Shown here: in pieces, positions 1 to 8,162 of the stretch
Position numbering within the stretch: position 1 is the first letter of the stretch
Layout: each line of letters begins with the position of its first letter
Notes under the pieces: model-generated
What the model was told of the DNA's origin: nothing
Databases searched by the model: none
Seen by the model: the letters and a program-made list of their open reading frames with translations, nothing else
Assembly: GCF_015291705.1 (NCBI RefSeq)
Contig: NZ_CP030050.1
Span: 558,001 to 622,000, forward strand
From: Bradyrhizobium arachidis
GTDB lineage: Bacteria > Pseudomonadota > Alphaproteobacteria > Rhizobiales > Xanthobacteraceae
Length of the DNA: 64,000 nt
Direction: 5' to 3'
Made by a program: the position numbers and the translations under genes

Positions 1-300
1 TCGGTCGCGGCGATCAAGGAGATCGGCGCCACCATCGGTCAGATCTCGTCGATCTCGACCTCGATCGCGAGCGCCGTCGAGCAGCAGGGCGCCGCGACGC
101 AGGAGATCGCCCGCAGCGTCCAGACCGTCGCGCAGGGCACCCAGACCGCGGCCACCGACATCGGCCAGGTCAATCGCGGCGCCGCCGAGACCGGCTCGGC
201 CTCGGAAGAGGTGCTGAACTCGGCCAAGTCGCTCTCCAGCGAAAGCACCCGCCTGCGCGCCGAGCTCGACCGCTTCATGGCGAATATCCGCGCGGCGTAA
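1..300 (+). CDS. Methyl-accepting chemotaxis protein, C-terminal fragment (cut by window edge)
   Basis: The first 99 codons are open in frame 1 and end at TAA 298-300. The residues form a heptad-like coiled coil rich in Ala, Ser, Gln and Glu, including IGQISSIST, AVEQQGAATQEIARSV and ELDRFMANIRAA. This is the signature of the C-terminal half of the cytoplasmic signalling domain of MCPs; the region around EQQGAATQEI is typical. The sensory domain, membrane segments and hairpin tip that contacts CheA/CheW lie outside the window. No C-terminal CheR-binding pentapeptide is seen. The family is clear but the ligand cannot be guessed. Confidence 0.85.
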   Translation, partial: SVAAIKEIGATIGQISSISTSIASAVEQQGAATQEIARSVQTVAQGTQTAATDIGQVNRGAAETGSASEEVLNSAKSLSSESTRLRAELDRFMANIRAA

Positions 301-320
301 GGCCGCTGTAGCGCCACCCT

Positions 321-498
321 CCGCTGTCGTCCCCGCGAACGCGGGGACCCATAACCACAGGGAGCGGTTTGGCGAAGACTCGGAGTTACCCGCTCGCCCG
401 ATAACCACTCCCTGTGGTTATGGATCCCGGATCGGCGCTCCGCTCCCGACAACGCTACGCGTCGTCGGGAGCTACGCTTGTCCGGGACGACAGCGGAG
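321..498. repeat. Intergenic palindromic repeat, family A copy 1
   Basis: The ends are inverted: CCGCTGTCGTCCCCGCG at the left and GGACGACAGCGG at the right. Internal matches to the other copies include GGGACCCATAACCACAGG. Related copies sit at 27641-27785 and 59101-59229. This copy has an extra inner hairpin around 436-475 built from CGCTCCGCTCCCGAC and its complement. No coding frame here is convincing. Confidence 0.75.
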
Positions 499-537
499 CG
501 AAGGGCGTAGTCCGAGGGCTCATCCTCACAAACTGTC

Positions 538-921
538 TCACTCCCTCCCGAACGCCCGCTTCAGCTCCACCTTCGCACGCTCCAGCCGCGAGCGCTGCGT
601 CTTCGGCAGCGTCTTGCCGGCGCGATTGATGTAGAAGGTCAGCATCGACAGCGCCGACCGGTACGCGCCGGTCTTGCGGCGCGAGCTGTGCTCGGCCGAT
701 CGCTTCAGGGAGGCCGCGATCTTCTTCGCGCTGGTCAGCTTGAATACGCCCTGTTTGAGGTCGAGCGCGTCGCTCTCTTTTGTCACGCGCTGTGACCAGC
801 GCTTTGGCGCGGCGCGCTTGGTGCTCTTGCGCGCGGTGCTGCGCCGGGCGCTGGTCTTCCGGCGCGCGGTCTTGTGGCCGGCTGTTTTGCGCGAATGTGT
901 CGTCTTTCTGACATGAGCCAT
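538..921 (-). CDS. DUF3175 family basic protein with histone H1-like N-terminal tail
   Basis: 127 aa. Residues 1-45 are almost only Lys, Arg, Thr, Ser, Ala and His (KKTARRKTS-like repeats), resembling histone H1 or HU-tail sequences. The rest (about 46-127) is a compact basic helical domain containing WSQRVTKESDALDLK and RSALSMLTFYINRAGK, which I recognise as DUF3175. The start at 921 has an AAGGAG ribosome site 8 nt upstream. DUF3175 has no proven function as far as I know; the charge suggests nucleic-acid binding in the cytoplasm or nucleoid (inference). The gene stands alone and is divergent from the MFS gene at 1094. Confidence 0.8.
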   Translation of the reverse strand: MAHVRKTTHSRKTAGHKTARRKTSARRSTARKSTKRAAPKRWSQRVTKESDALDLKQGVFKLTSAKKIAASLKRSAEHSSRRKTGAYRSALSMLTFYINRAGKTLPKTQRSRLERAKVELKRAFGRE

Positions 922-1093
922 GCGTCAACTCCTTGCAGCTCCATCGGAAACGGGCGGTATTGGCGGCCGTTCCCAAGGGAACCTGCCTTCGCCGCAGACG
1001 TTGTCGCAGGTGGGTCGAATGCCCCAGCTCCATCATCGCCCCTGTCCACATCCTGTGAACCGGGGCTGCTTTCATTGGTCAGACAACAACGCG

Positions 1094-2581
1094 ATGGAAT
1101 TGCAGCAGAGCCCAGCGTTGAATTATGGACCTGCGATCTCGGCGGCGGCCGCGACTGAGCGCATCGTCGAGACCAGCATTCCTTCGCGGCTCGACGCGCT
1201 GCCGTGGAGCGGCTTTCATACCCGCGTCGTGCTGGCGCTCGGCATCACCTGGATCCTGGATGGGCTCGAGGTGACGCTGGCCGGCGCGCTCTCCGGCGCG
1301 CTGAAGCAGAGCCCGGTGCTGCAATTCTCCAATCTCGATCTCGGCATTGCCAACTCCGCCTATCTCGCCGGCGCGGTGCTCGGCGCACTCGGCTTCGGCT
1401 GGCTCACCGACCGTATCGGCCGCAAGAAGCTGTTCTTCATCACGCTCGCGCTTTATCTCTCCGCGACGGCCGCGACCGCGCTGTCGTGGGATATCGCGAG
1501 CTACGCGGTGTTCCGCTTCCTCACCGGCGCCGGCATCGGCGGCGAATATACCGCGATCAATTCGACGATCCAGGAGCTGGTGCCGGCGCGCTATCGCGGC
1601 TGGACTGATTTGGTCATCAACGGCAGCTTCTGGATCGGCGCAGCAATGGGCGCGGTTGCAGCCATCGTCCTGCTCGATCCCGCCGTGATCGGTCCCGATC
1701 TCGGCTGGCGCCTCGCCTATCTGATCGGCGCGGCCATCGGCCTCGTCGTGCTCTTGATGCGGATGTGGATCCCGGAAAGTCCGCGCTGGCTGATGATCCA
1801 TGGCCGGCCTGACCAGGCCCATGCGATCGTCGATGAGATCGAACGCTCGGTGATCGGCCATGACCAGCATGCGAGCGACGGGCGCTTCGCAAAGATCCGG
1901 CTGAAGATGCGCGATCACACGCCGATCCGCGAGGTCGTGCACACGCTGTTTTTCGTCTATCGCCAGCGCGCGCTGGTCGGCCTCGTGCTGATGAGCGCGC
2001 AGGCGTTCTTCTACAACGCCATCTTCTTCACCTTCGCGCTGGTGCTGACCGATTTCTACGGCATTGGTGCCGAACACGTCGGCTGGTATCTGCTTCCCTT
2101 CGCCGCCGGCAACTTCCTCGGCCCGCTGCTGCTCGGCCGCCTGTTCGATACGCTCGGCCGCCGCACCATGATCATGTTCACCTATGGCATGTCGGGCCTG
2201 CTGTTGGCGCTGTCGGGCTATCTGTTCTCGATCGGCGCCTTGAGCGCGCAGGGACAGACCATCGCCTGGATGGTGATCTTCTTCTTCGCTTCGCCCGCCG
2301 CGAGCGCGGCCTATCTTACCGTCAGCGAGACGTTTCCGCTCGAAGTCCGCGCGCTGGCGATCGCGGTGTTCTATGCGGTCGGCACCGGCATCGGCGGCGT
2401 GATCGGGCCGGCGCTGTTCGGCGCGCTGATCGACACGGGATCGCGCACGAGCGTGTTCGCCGGCTATCTGCTGGGATCGTTCCTGATGATCGCGGCCGCG
2501 ATCGTGGCGTGGCGCTATGCCGTCTCCGCGGAACGCAAATCGCTCGAACAAATTGCGCGGCCGCTCGCCTTCATGGAGTAG
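1094..2581 (+). CDS. MFS transporter, sugar-porter-like
   Basis: 495 aa from ATG 1094; the frame is open further upstream, but that part lacks MFS similarity. About 12 hydrophobic segments. Family signatures are the loop 2-3 motif DRIGRKK, GAGIGGEYTAINSTIQE in the middle of the N half, PESPRWL after TM6, GRLFDTLGRR in the loop 8-9 repeat, and SETFPLEVRALAIAVFY before the last helices. These fit the sugar-porter/metabolite-H+ symporter branch of the MFS in the inner membrane. The stop is 3 nt before otsB, so it is probably co-transcribed with trehalose synthesis. Transport of trehalose or another sugar is inference from position only. Confidence 0.85.
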   Translation: MELQQSPALNYGPAISAAAATERIVETSIPSRLDALPWSGFHTRVVLALGITWILDGLEVTLAGALSGALKQSPVLQFSNLDLGIANSAYLAGAVLGALGFGWLTDRIGRKKLFFITLALYLSATAATALSWDIASYAVFRFLTGAGIGGEYTAINSTIQELVPARYRGWTDLVINGSFWIGAAMGAVAAIVLLDPAVIGPDLGWRLAYLIGAAIGLVVLLMRMWIPESPRWLMIHGRPDQAHAIVDEIERSVIGHDQHASDGRFAKIRLKMRDHTPIREVVHTLFFVYRQRALVGLVLMSAQAFFYNAIFFTFALVLTDFYGIGAEHVGWYLLPFAAGNFLGPLLLGRLFDTLGRRTMIMFTYGMSGLLLALSGYLFSIGALSAQGQTIAWMVIFFFASPAASAAYLTVSETFPLEVRALAIAVFYAVGTGIGGVIGPALFGALIDTGSRTSVFAGYLLGSFLMIAAAIVAWRYAVSAERKSLEQIARPLAFME

Positions 2582-2584
2582 ACT

Positions 2585-3400
2585 ATGACATCAGAACTCG
2601 CTGAACTGGATCAGATGCGCGCCATGGCCGATGATGAAGCTCCCGACGCCGTGCCGGTGCCGCATGCGCTCGTGCCGCATCTCGGCGAAACCGCGATCCT
2701 GCTCGACATCGACGGCACGCTGCTCGACCTGATGCCGACGCCGCGCGAGGTGTGGGTGCCGCCGGGCCTGTCGGAGACGCTCAAAGCGCTGGTGGAGCGC
2801 ACCTCCGGCGCGCTGGCGCTGGTCAGCGGCCGATCGCTCAACGACATCGACCTGATCTTCGCGCCGGATGTTTTCCGCGCCGTTGCCGGTCACGGCGCCG
2901 AGATGCGGCTGTCGGTCGACAGCGAAGCGGACGACGTGCACGCACCGCCGCTGGACAAGGAGCTGAAGCGGCGGCTCGCTGCGATCGCCAAGCTCAGCCC
3001 CGGCATCCTGCTCGAGGACAAGGGCTATTCGCTGGCACTGCATTACCGCCTTGCGCCGCATGCGGAGAAGGCGATCTACGAATCCGTCTCGCTGATCCGC
3101 GCCGACCTGCCCAATGCGCCGATCGAGGTGCTGCCCGGCAAGTTCGTCTGCGAGATCAAGCATTCGGGCTTCACCAAGGCGAGCGGCGTGCGCGAGCTGA
3201 TGAAGCACGAGCCCTTCAAGGGACGCCGCCCGATCTTCATCGGCGACGACGTCACGGATGAAACCGTGTTCGCGATCATGCCCGATATGAATGGCCTCGC
3301 CTTCTCGGTCGGCCGCCGCGCCATCGGCGTCAACGGCCACTTCGACGCGCCGAGCGACGTGCGCGCGTTCCTCGCGCACCTGCTCGACCCGAAAGCATGA
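2585..3400 (+). CDS. otsB: Trehalose-6-phosphate phosphatase
   Basis: 271 aa. HAD-superfamily hydrolase that removes phosphate from trehalose 6-phosphate, the second step of trehalose synthesis, in the cytoplasm. HAD motif I is DIDGTLLD at residues 41-48, with nucleophile Asp41 and acid/base Asp43. Motif II (ALVSGR) is near residue 80, the conserved Lys lies in GKFVCEIK, and motif IV is GDDVTDE at 220-226. Length matches the family. It sits between an MFS gene (3-nt gap) and otsA. The order otsB-otsA with about 330 nt between, partly filled by a repeat hairpin, suggests otsA may have its own promoter. Confidence 0.95.
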   Translation: MTSELAELDQMRAMADDEAPDAVPVPHALVPHLGETAILLDIDGTLLDLMPTPREVWVPPGLSETLKALVERTSGALALVSGRSLNDIDLIFAPDVFRAVAGHGAEMRLSVDSEADDVHAPPLDKELKRRLAAIAKLSPGILLEDKGYSLALHYRLAPHAEKAIYESVSLIRADLPNAPIEVLPGKFVCEIKHSGFTKASGVRELMKHEPFKGRRPIFIGDDVTDETVFAIMPDMNGLAFSVGRRAIGVNGHFDAPSDVRAFLAHLLDPKA

Positions 3401-3496
3401 TCCGGACCCGAAGGGCCGCGTTGGCGCAAAGTGTCGATCGGTTTTCCGAAAGCATCATGCTCAAAATTACCTAAAGCGCGAACGCGCTTTAGGTAA
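3399..3496. repeat. Intergenic repeat, family E copy 1, ending in a perfect hairpin
   Basis: Carries the family words GATCCGGA, AAAGTGT..CGGTTTTCCG and AGCATCATGCTCAAA shared with 56319-56390, followed by a perfect 14-bp inverted repeat (3467-3480 TTACCTAAAGCGCG against 3483-3496). There is no T-tract after the stem, so a Rho-independent terminator for otsB is not supported. The stretch 3497-3734 holds no gene I can support. Confidence 0.65.
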
Positions 3497-3719
3497 AACC
3501 AAGGCAACGCCACGTCACCGACACAATAAACCCGGCGCGGTATCATTGCGCGCCGGAATGCCTGCTGCGCGATCAGTCGCAAATACTGTCTTTGCAGTGG
3601 AATTTCAGGTTCCGCAAGGAAAACCAGTTCCAACGCGCATGCCCGATTTTGGTTTCAATCCGAAGAAATCATGACAGGAACCATATTGATGAACGGCAGT
3701 TAAACGGGGTGGAATGAAC

Positions 3720-3725
3720 AGGAGG
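3720..3725 (+). promoter_or_regulatory. otsA: Strong Shine-Dalgarno that sets the otsA start at GTG 3735
   Basis: AGGAGG lies 9 nt before GTG 3735. It falls inside the frame opened by ATG 3714, so the ATG is probably not the start used. GTG 3735 yields MNLVVVSNR, which lines up with the beginning of known OtsA proteins. Confidence 0.75.
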
Positions 3726-3734
3726 GGACGACCT

Positions 3735-5198
3735 GTGAACTTGGTTGTCGTTTCAAATCGTGTCGCGCGCGGCAAGCCCAACGAGCCCATGACGGGCGGC
3801 TTGGCGGCCGCGTTGCTTCCAGTTGTTGAACATTCAGGAGCGATCTGGGTGGGTTCCTCCGGCCGCGTGCGCGACGGCCATCAGAAGGAACCGTTTGCCG
3901 AGATCGAGGCGCTGGGTTCCGGCGCGATTGCGACGCTGGATCTGCCGGCGGCGCACTACGGCGGCTATTACGAAGGTTTTGCCAATTCGGCGCTGTGGCC
4001 GGCGCTGCATTCGCGCAGCGATCTGATCCGCGTCTCGCGCGACGACTATGTCAGCTATCGCGAGGTCAACGCCTTCATGGCGCGCGCCTTGATGCGCTTC
4101 CGCAAACCCAAGACCGCGTTCTGGGTGCAGGACTATCATTTCCTCGCGCTCGGCGCGGAGCTGCGCGATCTTTCGGTCGACGATCCGATCGGCTTTTTCC
4201 TGCATACGCCGTGGCCGGTCGCCGCGGTGATGCAGGGCGTGCCGCATCATCGCGAGCTGATCACGGCGATGCTGGCCTACGATCTCATCGGCTTCCAGAC
4301 CGAGGAGGATCGCCAGAACTTCCTCTCCTATGTCGGCGGTGAGCTCGGCCTCGCCGTCGAGGATGGTATCGTGCTTTCGCAGCACGGCCGCACCCGCTGC
4401 GAGGTCTTCCCGATCGGTATCGATGCGGAGAAGTTCGCAGCCTATGCCGCGAAGTCAGCGTCGCATCCGGATGTCTCGCGGCTGCGCCGCAGCCTCAACG
4501 GCGAGCGGCTTGCGATCGGCGTCGACCGGCTCGACTATTCCAAGGGCCTCGTCAACCGCATCAGCGCGTTCGATCGGCTCTGGACCGAGCAGCCGCAGTT
4601 TTCGCGCAGCATCTCGCTGCTCCAGATCGCCAACCCCTCGCGCGGCGGCATCGAGGCCTATGGCAATCTCCAGAACGAGGTCGCGCGCCTCGTCACCGAC
4701 GTCAACGGCCGCCATGGCGAGGTCGACTGGACGCCGATCCGTTATCTGAACAAGGGCTTCAGCCAGGCCGTGCTCGCCGGTCTCTACCGCACCGCGCAGG
4801 TCGGCGTGGTGACGCCGCTGCATGACGGCATGAACCTGGTTGCCAAGGAATACGTCGCCGCGCAAAACCCGGCCGATCCCGGTGTGCTGGTGCTGTCGAA
4901 ATTCGCCGGCGCCGCCAACGAGCTCGACACCGCGCTCTTGGTCAATCCGCACGACATCGACGGCATGGCGCGCGCCATCGCTGTCGCCGCCGCGATGCCG
5001 CTCACCGAGCGCAAGATGCGCTGGGACGCGATGATGAAAAAGCTGCGCGGCCACACCATCCAGCAATGGTCGGCAGACTTCGTCGCCGAGCTCGAGAAGT
5101 GCCGGACCGAGAAGGCCGCAGTCGCCCCGCTTGTCTCCCAGCCGCCGCAGGCGCTGCGCTGGCTGAAGTCGGCGATCTCGGGCGTGCGGCTGATTTAG
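3735..5198 (+). CDS. otsA: Alpha,alpha-trehalose-phosphate synthase (UDP-forming)
   Basis: 487 aa from GTG 3735 (494 from ATG 3714). GT20 retaining glycosyltransferase joining UDP-glucose and glucose 6-phosphate to trehalose 6-phosphate. Family residues are present: VVSNR near the N-terminus, GGLAAAL at 21-27 for nucleotide-sugar binding, WVQDYHF with the catalytic-site Asp, GVDRLDYSKG carrying the Arg and Lys that bind UDP phosphates, and DGMNLVAKEY with the conserved Asp and Glu. Length fits bacterial OtsA (E. coli about 474). Follows otsB on the same strand. Expected role is osmotic and desiccation protection. Confidence 0.95.
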   Translation: MNLVVVSNRVARGKPNEPMTGGLAAALLPVVEHSGAIWVGSSGRVRDGHQKEPFAEIEALGSGAIATLDLPAAHYGGYYEGFANSALWPALHSRSDLIRVSRDDYVSYREVNAFMARALMRFRKPKTAFWVQDYHFLALGAELRDLSVDDPIGFFLHTPWPVAAVMQGVPHHRELITAMLAYDLIGFQTEEDRQNFLSYVGGELGLAVEDGIVLSQHGRTRCEVFPIGIDAEKFAAYAAKSASHPDVSRLRRSLNGERLAIGVDRLDYSKGLVNRISAFDRLWTEQPQFSRSISLLQIANPSRGGIEAYGNLQNEVARLVTDVNGRHGEVDWTPIRYLNKGFSQAVLAGLYRTAQVGVVTPLHDGMNLVAKEYVAAQNPADPGVLVLSKFAGAANELDTALLVNPHDIDGMARAIAVAAAMPLTERKMRWDAMMKKLRGHTIQQWSADFVAELEKCRTEKAAVAPLVSQPPQALRWLKSAISGVRLI

Positions 5199-5199
5199 C

Positions 5200-5341
5200 C
5201 TCTCCTCCCTCTCCCCGTTCTTACGGGGAGCAGGTCGGGGGTGAGGGGCCTCTCTCCACATGTGAGATCCATCGAGAGACCTGTATCCCCTCACCCGGAT
5301 CGCAAAGGCGAGCCGACCTCTCCCCGCAAGCGGGGAGAGGT
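5200..5341. repeat. Intergenic palindromic repeat, family D copy 1
   Basis: Starts with CCTCCCTCTCCCCGTTC, runs through a GGGGTGAGGGG stretch and TCCCCTCACCCGG, and ends with the tight hairpin CCTCTCCCCGCAAGCGGGGAG (5318-5340 region). The second copy at 42240-42406 has the same architecture. Lies in the convergent space between otsA and the gene at 5355, where the terminal hairpin might also stop transcription. Confidence 0.7.
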
Positions 5342-5354
5342 GAAGACGAAAACC

Positions 5355-5696
5355 TCAATAACAATACGACACGCCATCCAGGATCGCGCATTGCCGCTTG
5401 TTCGGCGCGTTGGGATCATCCAGCGGCACCATGCCCTTGCCCTGGCCGACGAACACGCCGGGGCCGACATGGATCGAGCTCTTGTTGCCGATGATCACGC
5501 TCTGATGCGGCGTCGAGCTCGAGCGCGTCCCGTCCGGCCAGAGGATGGCGTTGCCCGACAGGATGCCGCGCCGCCCGTCGTCGCAGCTGACGTCCACGCC
5601 CTGCCGGGTGCAGACTTGGGCGAGCGCCGGTGCGGCGAGCGCGGAGCCAAGGGCCGAAATCAGGCTCAGCGCGGCGATGGTCTTGCGGATGGTCAT
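5355..5696 (-). CDS. Small secreted hypothetical protein
   Basis: 113 aa from ATG 5696; an upstream ATG at 5714 would add six residues ahead of the signal peptide. Residues 1-26 (MTIRKTIAALSLISALGSA, then a LAAPALAQ cleavage region) are a Sec signal peptide. The mature part has four Cys (VCTRQGVDVSCDD and KRQCAILDGVSYCY), so two disulfides are likely in the periplasm. I recognise no domain. It resembles the many small Bradyrhizobium periplasmic proteins of unknown role. Stands alone between otsA (convergent) and tRNA-Ser. Confidence 0.7.
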   Translation of the reverse strand: MTIRKTIAALSLISALGSALAAPALAQVCTRQGVDVSCDDGRRGILSGNAILWPDGTRSSSTPHQSVIIGNKSSIHVGPGVFVGQGKGMVPLDDPNAPNKRQCAILDGVSYCY

Positions 5697-5892
5697 GGCG
5701 TCCCCGGTGGTCATTGGTGGGCTCAGGTGAATCGTCGCGCCAAACCCGCCGCCGGTTCAGCCCATCGGCGGTTCCGAGCGGTCTCGTGACACGCGATATT
5801 CTCTTGCAAACACAATATGTTGCGGAAAAATCATCCGATTTTCCCGCGATCCCTTGCAAAATCATCGGCGCCCCTTCAAGAGAGGGCGCTCC

Positions 5893-5982
5893 GGAGAGAT
5901 GGCCGAGTGGCTTAAGGCGCACGCTTGGAAAGCGTGTGTGCGGGAAACCGTACCGTGGGTTCGAATCCCACTCTCTCCGCCA
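5893..5982 (+). tRNA. tRNA-Ser(GGA)
   Basis: 90 nt including encoded CCA. The acceptor stem GGAGAGA pairs with TCTCTCC. The D arm is TGGCCGAGTGGCTTAAGGCG. The anticodon stem CACGC/GCGTG encloses loop TTGGAAA, giving anticodon GGA (Ser, codons UCC/UCU). A long variable arm typical of class II tRNAs follows, then the T arm GTGGGTTCGAATCCCAC. Its 3' end is repeated at 11744-11757, so it is the likely attachment site of the downstream island. Confidence 0.95.
5969..5982 (+). repeat. Candidate attachment core (tRNA-Ser 3' end)
   Basis: CACTCTCTCCGCCA at the end of tRNA-Ser is repeated exactly and in the same orientation at 11744-11757. By simple base counting, a chance 14-bp match in 64 kb to a chosen tRNA end is very unlikely (well below 1 in 100). 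Confidence 0.6.
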
Positions 5983-6167
5983 GTCCCCATCGAAATGTAA
6001 GGTGGATCTCTGTTTTCGACGGTCGACCCCCCGATTGCTTCCGGGTGCGACAGGGGTTGGAAAGCGAGATCCTTTCCGAATTCGGTCGAGATCCGCGCTT
6101 GACTGCGTTCGCTGGCAGAACTCGAGCCTGCAACCGCGGGTCGGTGTTGAGCAGCTAAATGCTGAGT

Positions 6168-7187
6168 TTACGGGCCGTCCGGGGGGTGAGTGTGGCTCCG
6201 AAGCGAGTGCGGCGTGCATCCAGCGCGGACCGGTGCGCTGTCGTTACCGGTGGCGCCTGCTCCGACAGCGCCCGGCGCGGTGCCGAAACGCCGGCGAAAG
6301 CCGCGCGCAAAGTGCGTGTAGTCGCGAAAGCCGCAGGCGTAGGCAATATCGCTGAGAGGCTGACCTGTCTTCATCAACGCGCGGCGTTCGATCAGACGCG
6401 CTGCATGATCCAGACGGGCCGAACAGATGTGGTGACCGCATGTCGACCCGCGGGCCGTGAACAGCTTCTGCAAATAGCGCAGTGAAATTCCCGCCTCGGC
6501 AGCCACCTCGCGCGGAGAAATGTCCGGATCGGCAAAGCGGTCCTTGATGATGCTGCAGACGCGCATAAACAGCTTGTCGTTGTGGCGCGAGCCAAGCGGG
6601 GCGGGCGGTGCAAACAGTGCGCCGAGGAGATCGTAGACCACCAGATGCATAAATTTATCGGTCGACGCGAACGCTGGTTCTGCATTGCCGACCAGGTCAA
6701 GAGCGAGTTGACAGAGTAGACGCGACGCTTGGGCCTGCCGAGGACCGCACGCGCCACCTTGCGGTTCGAAGCCGAGATGCGACGCCAGGCTCTGGCGCGG
6801 CACTTGCAAACCAAGCCATTGCGCGCTGTCCTGGGCCGGCGAGATGAATGTCACGGGTCTTGTGGAATCGAGCAGGATGACATCGCCAGCAGTGATATTT
6901 ACGACCCGGTCGTTGTGAATGATGGTCGATTCGCCGGTATCCTGAACCGTGACGAAATAGTACTCCATATTATCGCGGCGAATGTCCAATTCCGTCCGCT
7001 CTAGACGGCTAGCGTTGCAGATGAGATCCACTGCAGCAAATCCGAAGACGCGCCGCGTGCGCACCTTGCTGGCGAAGATGTTGGTTTCGTGAGCAGGAGT
7101 AAACCATCCCCAATCGTCGCGCATTGCAGCTCGGAAACCGTCATAATCCAATTCTGGAGCGCTGAGAAAATCGTCGTTCGGGTGCAT
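6168..7187 (-). CDS. AraC family transcriptional regulator (FeaR-like architecture)
   Basis: 339 aa from ATG 7187, which has GGAGG 5 nt upstream; ATG 7190 directly before it is too close to that site. The N-terminal part (about 10-200) looks like the AraC-binding-like ligand domain, with ADLICNAS-like and VTAGDVILLDSTRP-type cupin strands (VNITAGDVILLDSTRP here). The C-terminal part holds two helix-turn-helices: DISPREVAAEAGISLRYLQKL and PLSDIAYACGFRDYTHFARGF. The gene is divergent from the thioesterase at 7472, its likely target. GC is lower than in core genes. The tail after the second HTH (about 35 aa) is unusually long and ends 185 nt from the tRNA. Confidence 0.85.
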   Translation of the reverse strand: MHPNDDFLSAPELDYDGFRAAMRDDWGWFTPAHETNIFASKVRTRRVFGFAAVDLICNASRLERTELDIRRDNMEYYFVTVQDTGESTIIHNDRVVNITAGDVILLDSTRPVTFISPAQDSAQWLGLQVPRQSLASHLGFEPQGGACGPRQAQASRLLCQLALDLVGNAEPAFASTDKFMHLVVYDLLGALFAPPAPLGSRHNDKLFMRVCSIIKDRFADPDISPREVAAEAGISLRYLQKLFTARGSTCGHHICSARLDHAARLIERRALMKTGQPLSDIAYACGFRDYTHFARGFRRRFGTAPGAVGAGATGNDSAPVRAGCTPHSLRSHTHPPDGP

Positions 7188-7471
7188 CATCGCCTCCGCG
7201 GGTCTGGCTAAGCCTAATCGCACGCTTTGTAACGGCCTGCGCCGAAACCATGGGCAGACGTTGATCAAGCTAGTGTGGCCCAAGACGCCTCCTGCTCAAC
7301 TCTGCGTCACGCCAAATCACGCCCGCGAGATCGCGTCGGCATTGCCGCGAGGCACGCCAGGCGGTGCGCGCCAGTACGGACGATTGGGCGCGATCGCCTC
7401 ACGACACCTGAGGTCCAGCCGCCTAGATTCCGATCCTCGTAGTCATGCCTTGACGAGAATCGGAGACAACA

Positions 7472-8005
7472 ATGATTACATTGGTTGAGAATACAAAGAC
7501 GCTAACGGGAGACCGGGCGCTTGTGACCGAGCAGGCAACGCAAAACGAGTCCGATCCTGCCTTGGGAGTTGCGCGGCCCGGGATTCCGGTTCCGCTTCAT
7601 TGTTTGCCAGTGACGGATGCCACAGTTCTCGAACTGTACGAGTATGTCTTTGCGCCTTGGGTGAAACTGCTCGGCCTTCGTCAGTTCAAGGTCTACCCGG
7701 GCATCGTGTCCGCGATGCTTCCGCAAAATGATGCGCTCAAATTGTCAAGCGGTGCGGTGTGTGGTCAGGCAATCATGGCGGCCATTGACTCGGTTGCGTC
7801 ACTGTCTGTGGGCACGACGGGGCGCATCACCAAAGGCACCGTGTATCAGCACACTCACTTCCTGCGTCCAGCCGTCAACGACGACTATCAGGTAAGAGCG
7901 GAAGTATTGCGCTTCGGCAAAGCTTCGGCCTTCACGGAAACCCGCGTTTCGTTTGCGTCCACGGGAAGGTTGGTTGCACACGCCAGCCTGGAATTCGCCT
8001 TCTGA
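7472..8005 (+). CDS. PaaI-like hotdog-fold thioesterase
   Basis: 177 aa. After about 45 polar N-terminal residues, the remainder is a single hotdog domain: SGAVCGQAIMAAIDSVASLS (central helix), TKGTVYQHTHFLRPAV and DYQVRAEVLRFGKASAF (strands), ending in a final strand FASTGRLVAHASLEFAF. This arrangement is that of PaaI/4HBT-type acyl-CoA thioesterases, which hydrolyse CoA thioesters in the cytoplasm. GGAGA lies 6 nt before ATG 7472. It is divergent from AraC and upstream of an acyl-CoA ligase, so a role in clearing stalled acyl-CoA is plausible (inference). Confidence 0.75.
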   Translation: MITLVENTKTLTGDRALVTEQATQNESDPALGVARPGIPVPLHCLPVTDATVLELYEYVFAPWVKLLGLRQFKVYPGIVSAMLPQNDALKLSSGAVCGQAIMAAIDSVASLSVGTTGRITKGTVYQHTHFLRPAVNDDYQVRAEVLRFGKASAFTETRVSFASTGRLVAHASLEFAF

Positions 8006-8162
8006 CTCGCATCCAGGGCTTCACCACCCCAACGCGCCGCTCCCGAGGTCTGTTCAAGCTCGTTCCCGGACATCCCGGTCGCGGTACTCCGCCAGTTCCT
8101 GACCAGCCATACCGGCTGATCATCTCGCATTGACCCGCAACCCTCGTCACCGGAGGCAAACC

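Noticed and set aside
1079..2551. Long minus-strand frame opposite the MFS gene (490 codons)
   Set aside because: His/Arg/Gln/Asp-rich shadow of a GC-rich gene; no domain, and the MFS frame is clearly real. The same applies to other long antisense frames, e.g. opposite recQ, ptsP and lysC.
3467..3496. Terminator for otsB
   Set aside because: The stem is perfect but is followed by AACCAAGG rather than a T-run, and it belongs to a repeat family.
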